Positions 61,642-64,000 of a DNA stretch of 64,000 nucleotides are shown in pieces. Origin of the DNA: Streptomyces iconiensis (GTDB lineage Bacteria; Actinomycetota; Actinomycetes; Streptomycetales; Streptomycetaceae); assembly GCF_028657195.3 (NCBI RefSeq), contig NZ_JANCPR020000022.1, forward strand, positions 1 to 64,000, written 5' to 3'. Under the pieces are notes generated by a model, which saw only the letters and a list, made by a program, of their open reading frames with translations, was not told where the DNA came from and searched no databases. The first letter of the stretch is position 1, and every line of letters begins with the position of its first letter. The position numbers and the translations under genes were made by a program.

Positions 61642-63087
61642 ATGACCGACTACACCACCAACAACGTCGGCATCCCGGTGGAGAGCGACGAGCACTCGCT
61701 CACCGTAGGAGCCGACGGACCGATCCTGCTCCAGGACCATTACGCCATCGAGAAGATGGCGCAGTTCAACCGTGAGCGCGTCCCCGAGCGCGTGGTTCAC
61801 GCCAAAGGGAGCGGCGCCTACGGTGTCTTCGAGGTCACCAACGACGTCAGCCAGTTCACCAGGGCCGACCTCTTCCAGCCCGGCAAGCGCACCGAGATGC
61901 TGGCCCGCTTCTCCACCGTCGCGGGGGAGCAGGGCAGCCCGGACACCTGGCGGGACCCGCGCGGCTTCGCGCTGAAGTTCTACACCGAGCACGGCAACTA
62001 CGACATGGTCGGGAACAACACCCCGGTCTTCTTCGTACGCGACACCATCAAGTTCCAGGACTTCATCCGCAGCCAGAAGCGGCACATCGGCAGCGGGCTG
62101 CGCGACAACGACATGCAGTGGGACTTCTGGACCCTCTCGCCCGAGTCGGCGCACCAGGTCACCTGGCTGATGGGCGACCGCGGAATCCCGCGCACCTACC
62201 GGCACATGAACGGGTACAGCTCGCACACCTACATGTGGATCAACGCGGGGGGCGAGAAGTTCTGGGTCAAGTACCACTTCAAGACCGACCAGGGCATCGA
62301 GTTCCTCACCCAGGAGGACGCCGACCGGATCGCGGGCGACGACGCCGACAGCCACCGCAGGGACCTGTGGCAGGCCATCGAGCGCGGCGACCACCCGTCC
62401 TGGACGCTGAAGGTCCAGGTCATGCCGTTCGACGACGCGCCCGACTACCGCTTCAACCCCTTCGATCTCACCAAGGTGTGGCCGCACAGCGACTACCCCG
62501 AGATCGAGGTCGGCCGCATGACGCTCAACAAGAACCCCGAGGATTTCTTCATCCACATCGAGCAGGCCGCGTTCGAGCCCTCGAACCTGGTCCCCGGTAT
62601 CGCGCCGTCACCGGACAAGATGCTCCTCGGGCGCCTCTTCTCGTACCCGGACACCCACCGCTACCGGATCGGGCCCAACTACGCGCAACTGCCGCCCAAC
62701 AGGCCGCACGCGCCTGTGCACTCGTACGCCAAGGACGGACCGATGCGCTACGTCACACCGAACGTGGCCAGGCCGTACGCGCCCAACTCCTACGGTGGCC
62801 CCGCCGCCGACCCGAACAGGGCGCCCGTCGCGGGCTGGAGCGTGGAGGAGAGCGAGATGGTCCGCCACGCGTACACGCTGCGCCGGGACGACGACGACTG
62901 GGGCCAGCCCGGCACGATGGTCCGGCACGTCCTGGACGACGACGCCCGTGACCGGCTCGTCCGCAATGTCTCGGGCCATCTGCTGAACGGGGTCAGCAAG
63001 CCGGTGCTCGACCGGGCCGTGCAGTACTGGCGCAACGTCGACAAGGCGCTGGGCGACCGGATCGCCGCCGAGGTCAACGGCGGCTGA
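61642..63087 (+). CDS. katA: monofunctional heme catalase
   Basis: The 481-residue clade-3 type catalase breaks H2O2 to water and O2. VVHAKGSGAYGVFEV holds distal His53; VGNNTPVFF holds Asn126; RLFSYPDTHRYRIGPNY holds the heme ligand Tyr335. Length is normal. ATG 61642 follows GGGAGG. The promoter region (61412-61641) has no clear FurA/PerR box, only a short CCGACAGAGCGTCGG palindrome (61550-61564), so control is unclear. A hairpin ends the gene. Confidence 0.97.
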   Translation: MTDYTTNNVGIPVESDEHSLTVGADGPILLQDHYAIEKMAQFNRERVPERVVHAKGSGAYGVFEVTNDVSQFTRADLFQPGKRTEMLARFSTVAGEQGSPDTWRDPRGFALKFYTEHGNYDMVGNNTPVFFVRDTIKFQDFIRSQKRHIGSGLRDNDMQWDFWTLSPESAHQVTWLMGDRGIPRTYRHMNGYSSHTYMWINAGGEKFWVKYHFKTDQGIEFLTQEDADRIAGDDADSHRRDLWQAIERGDHPSWTLKVQVMPFDDAPDYRFNPFDLTKVWPHSDYPEIEVGRMTLNKNPEDFFIHIEQAAFEPSNLVPGIAPSPDKMLLGRLFSYPDTHRYRIGPNYAQLPPNRPHAPVHSYAKDGPMRYVTPNVARPYAPNSYGGPAADPNRAPVAGWSVEESEMVRHAYTLRRDDDDWGQPGTMVRHVLDDDARDRLVRNVSGHLLNGVSKPVLDRAVQYWRNVDKALGDRIAAEVNGG

Positions 63088-63116
63088 CCGGCAGCCAGGG
63101 CCCGACCCGTACTCCA

Positions 63117-63149
63117 CCGCCGCCCCCGGGGTCTCCTCGGGGGCGGCGG
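63117..63149 (+). terminator. terminator of the catalase gene
   Basis: CCGCCGCCCCCG (63117-63128), 9-base loop, CGGGGGCGGCGG (63138-63149). Confidence 0.75.
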
Positions 63150-63222
63150 CGCGCTGAGGGGAGGGCCCGGACTGGAGGGGGAGGGGCTGGTGTGGAGGGG
63201 GCCGGGTGCTCGGGCCTGAATC

Positions 63223-63258
<36 letters not shown>

Positions 63259-63323
63259 CTGGATCGGGAGCGGTCGCTGAGCGCGCTGCTTCACCCGTCG
63301 TGTGCTGCTTCACCCTTCTCAGC

Positions 63324-63355
63324 TATACACGTCGTGTATACGCATGGGGTAGAGT
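63324..63355. promoter_or_regulatory. PadR operator and promoter
   Basis: TATACACG-T-CGTGTATA (63324-63340) is a perfect 8-1-8 palindrome. TAGAGT (63350-63355) is a -10 box 7 bases before ATG 63363, so the mRNA is probably leaderless. The palindrome covers the -35 region, fitting PadR autorepression. Confidence 0.7.
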
Positions 63356-63362
63356 GCTCCGC

Positions 63363-63887
63363 ATGTCCATCAGTCACACGTTGCTCGGCCTCCTGGAGAC
63401 CGGGCCACGTCACGGTTACGACCTCAAGCGGACCTTCGACGAGAAGTTCGGCCACGACCGGCCGCTCCACTACGGCCAGGTCTACTCGACCATGTCCCGT
63501 CTCCTGAAGAACGGACTGGTGGAGGTCGACGGCATAGAGGCGGGCGGCGGTCCCGAGCGGAAGCGGTACGCCATCACGGACGCCGGGATCACCGATGTCG
63601 AGGGATGGCTCGCGACGCCGGAGAAGCCGGAGCCGTACCTGCAGAGCACCCTCTACACCAAGCTCGTCCTCGCCCTGCTCACCGGCCGCGACGGCCAGGG
63701 GCTGCTGGACACCCAGCGCTCCGAGCACCTGCGCCTGATGCGGGAACTGACCCGCCGCAAGACCATGGGCGATCTCGCCGACCAGCTCATCTGTGACCAC
63801 GCGCTCTTCCACCTCGAAGCGGATCTGCGCTGGCTGGAGACGGCGGCTGCCCGTCTCGACAAGCTCGCCAAGGAGGTCCGTGCATGA
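63363..63887 (+). CDS. PadR-family transcriptional regulator
   Basis: The 174-residue protein is a winged HTH regulator: ISHTLLGLLETGPRHGYDLKRTFDEKFG, VYSTMSRLLKNGLVEVDGIEAGGGPERKRYAIT, and a C-terminal Vir_act_alpha dimer helix. It is coupled (ATGA, 63884-63887) to an ABC transporter gene and probably represses the pair, responding to a drug. ATG 63363 lacks a ribosome site. Confidence 0.93.
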   Translation: MSISHTLLGLLETGPRHGYDLKRTFDEKFGHDRPLHYGQVYSTMSRLLKNGLVEVDGIEAGGGPERKRYAITDAGITDVEGWLATPEKPEPYLQSTLYTKLVLALLTGRDGQGLLDTQRSEHLRLMRELTRRKTMGDLADQLICDHALFHLEADLRWLETAAARLDKLAKEVRA

Positions 63888-64000
63888 CTGCGGTCGCCCA
63901 CACCGCATCCGCCCACGCCGACAGCACAGGCGCCGGCAGTGGCGCAGGGGTGCTGCTCCAGGCCGAGGGGTTGCACAAGGTCTACGGCACGACCGTCGCG
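63884..64000 (+). CDS. ABC transporter ATP-binding protein, partial
   Basis: Only the first 39 residues lie in the window: an Ala/His-rich lead and then VLLQAEGLHKVYGTTVA, the first strand of an ABC ATPase. It runs past the right edge. It likely forms a drug-efflux ABC system under PadR control. Confidence 0.8.
   Translation, partial: MTAVAHTASAHADSTGAGSGAGVLLQAEGLHKVYGTTVA

Overview
The window is high-GC actinobacterial DNA and almost certainly comes from a Streptomyces chromosome. The evidence is GC-rich third codon positions, frequent GTG starts, many ATGA or GTGA gene overlaps, and typical Streptomyces families: XRE/DUF5753 with DUF397, a DasR-type site before a chitinase, a c-di-AMP riboswitch before an Rpf gene, a Tad pilus locus, and paired cis-prenyltransferase and PhoH genes. 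I see no tRNA or rRNA gene, insertion sequence, CRISPR array or phage module. All calls were made by reading the sequence; no database was searched.

Layout, left to right. 1-2.8 kb: a TetR regulator and DHA2-type drug exporter with an operator-like palindrome. 3-7.7 kb: aminotransferase, a small unknown gene behind a Fur-type palindrome, GTP-dependent PEP carboxykinase, hemolysin-III-type membrane protein. 7.8-11.5 kb: a drug-type ABC transporter with its two-component system. 11.6-19.4 kb: a divergent amino-acid and sugar-acid catabolic region (D-aminoacylase, PLP deaminase, KDG-type kinase, IclR, RidA, GntP) around an IclR-like operator. 19.5-24.3 kb: two tandem secreted serine proteases, a GH18 chitinase with a dre site, an Nramp-fold transporter without metal-binding motifs. 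24.4-25.7 kb: an Rpn-like PD-(D/E)XK protein followed, in a 4-base overlap, by a separate gene that duplicates its C-terminal third.

26-34 kb: a tad pilus operon (CpaB, a CpaE-TadE fusion, TadE, CpaF, TadB, TadC). 34-37.5 kb: a WXG100-like cassette of locally low GC. 38-40 kb: a DJ-1 protein and an Rpf/LysM/M23 hydrolase with a c-di-AMP riboswitch. 41.3-43.9 kb: a second pilus block (Flp pilin, TadG, lipoprotein, OmpA). 43.9-52 kb: two helix-turn-helix cassettes, a degenerate anti-sigma-type ATPase, small membrane proteins, a winged-helix protein, a GlxA-type regulator. 52-64 kb: stand-alone prepilin peptidase, 6C-type small RNA, aldo/keto reductase, cis-prenyltransferase, PhoH, SLT lytic enzyme with a long leader, AI-2E-family exporter, alpha/beta-hydrolase, catalase, and a PadR-ABC operon that runs off the right end.

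Genes that probably work together: the two pilus blocks and the prepilin peptidase; the D-amino-acid block; the ABC/two-component operon; and the Rpn-like pair, the best candidate for an undescribed system, as a possible nuclease with a duplicated C-terminal inhibitor.
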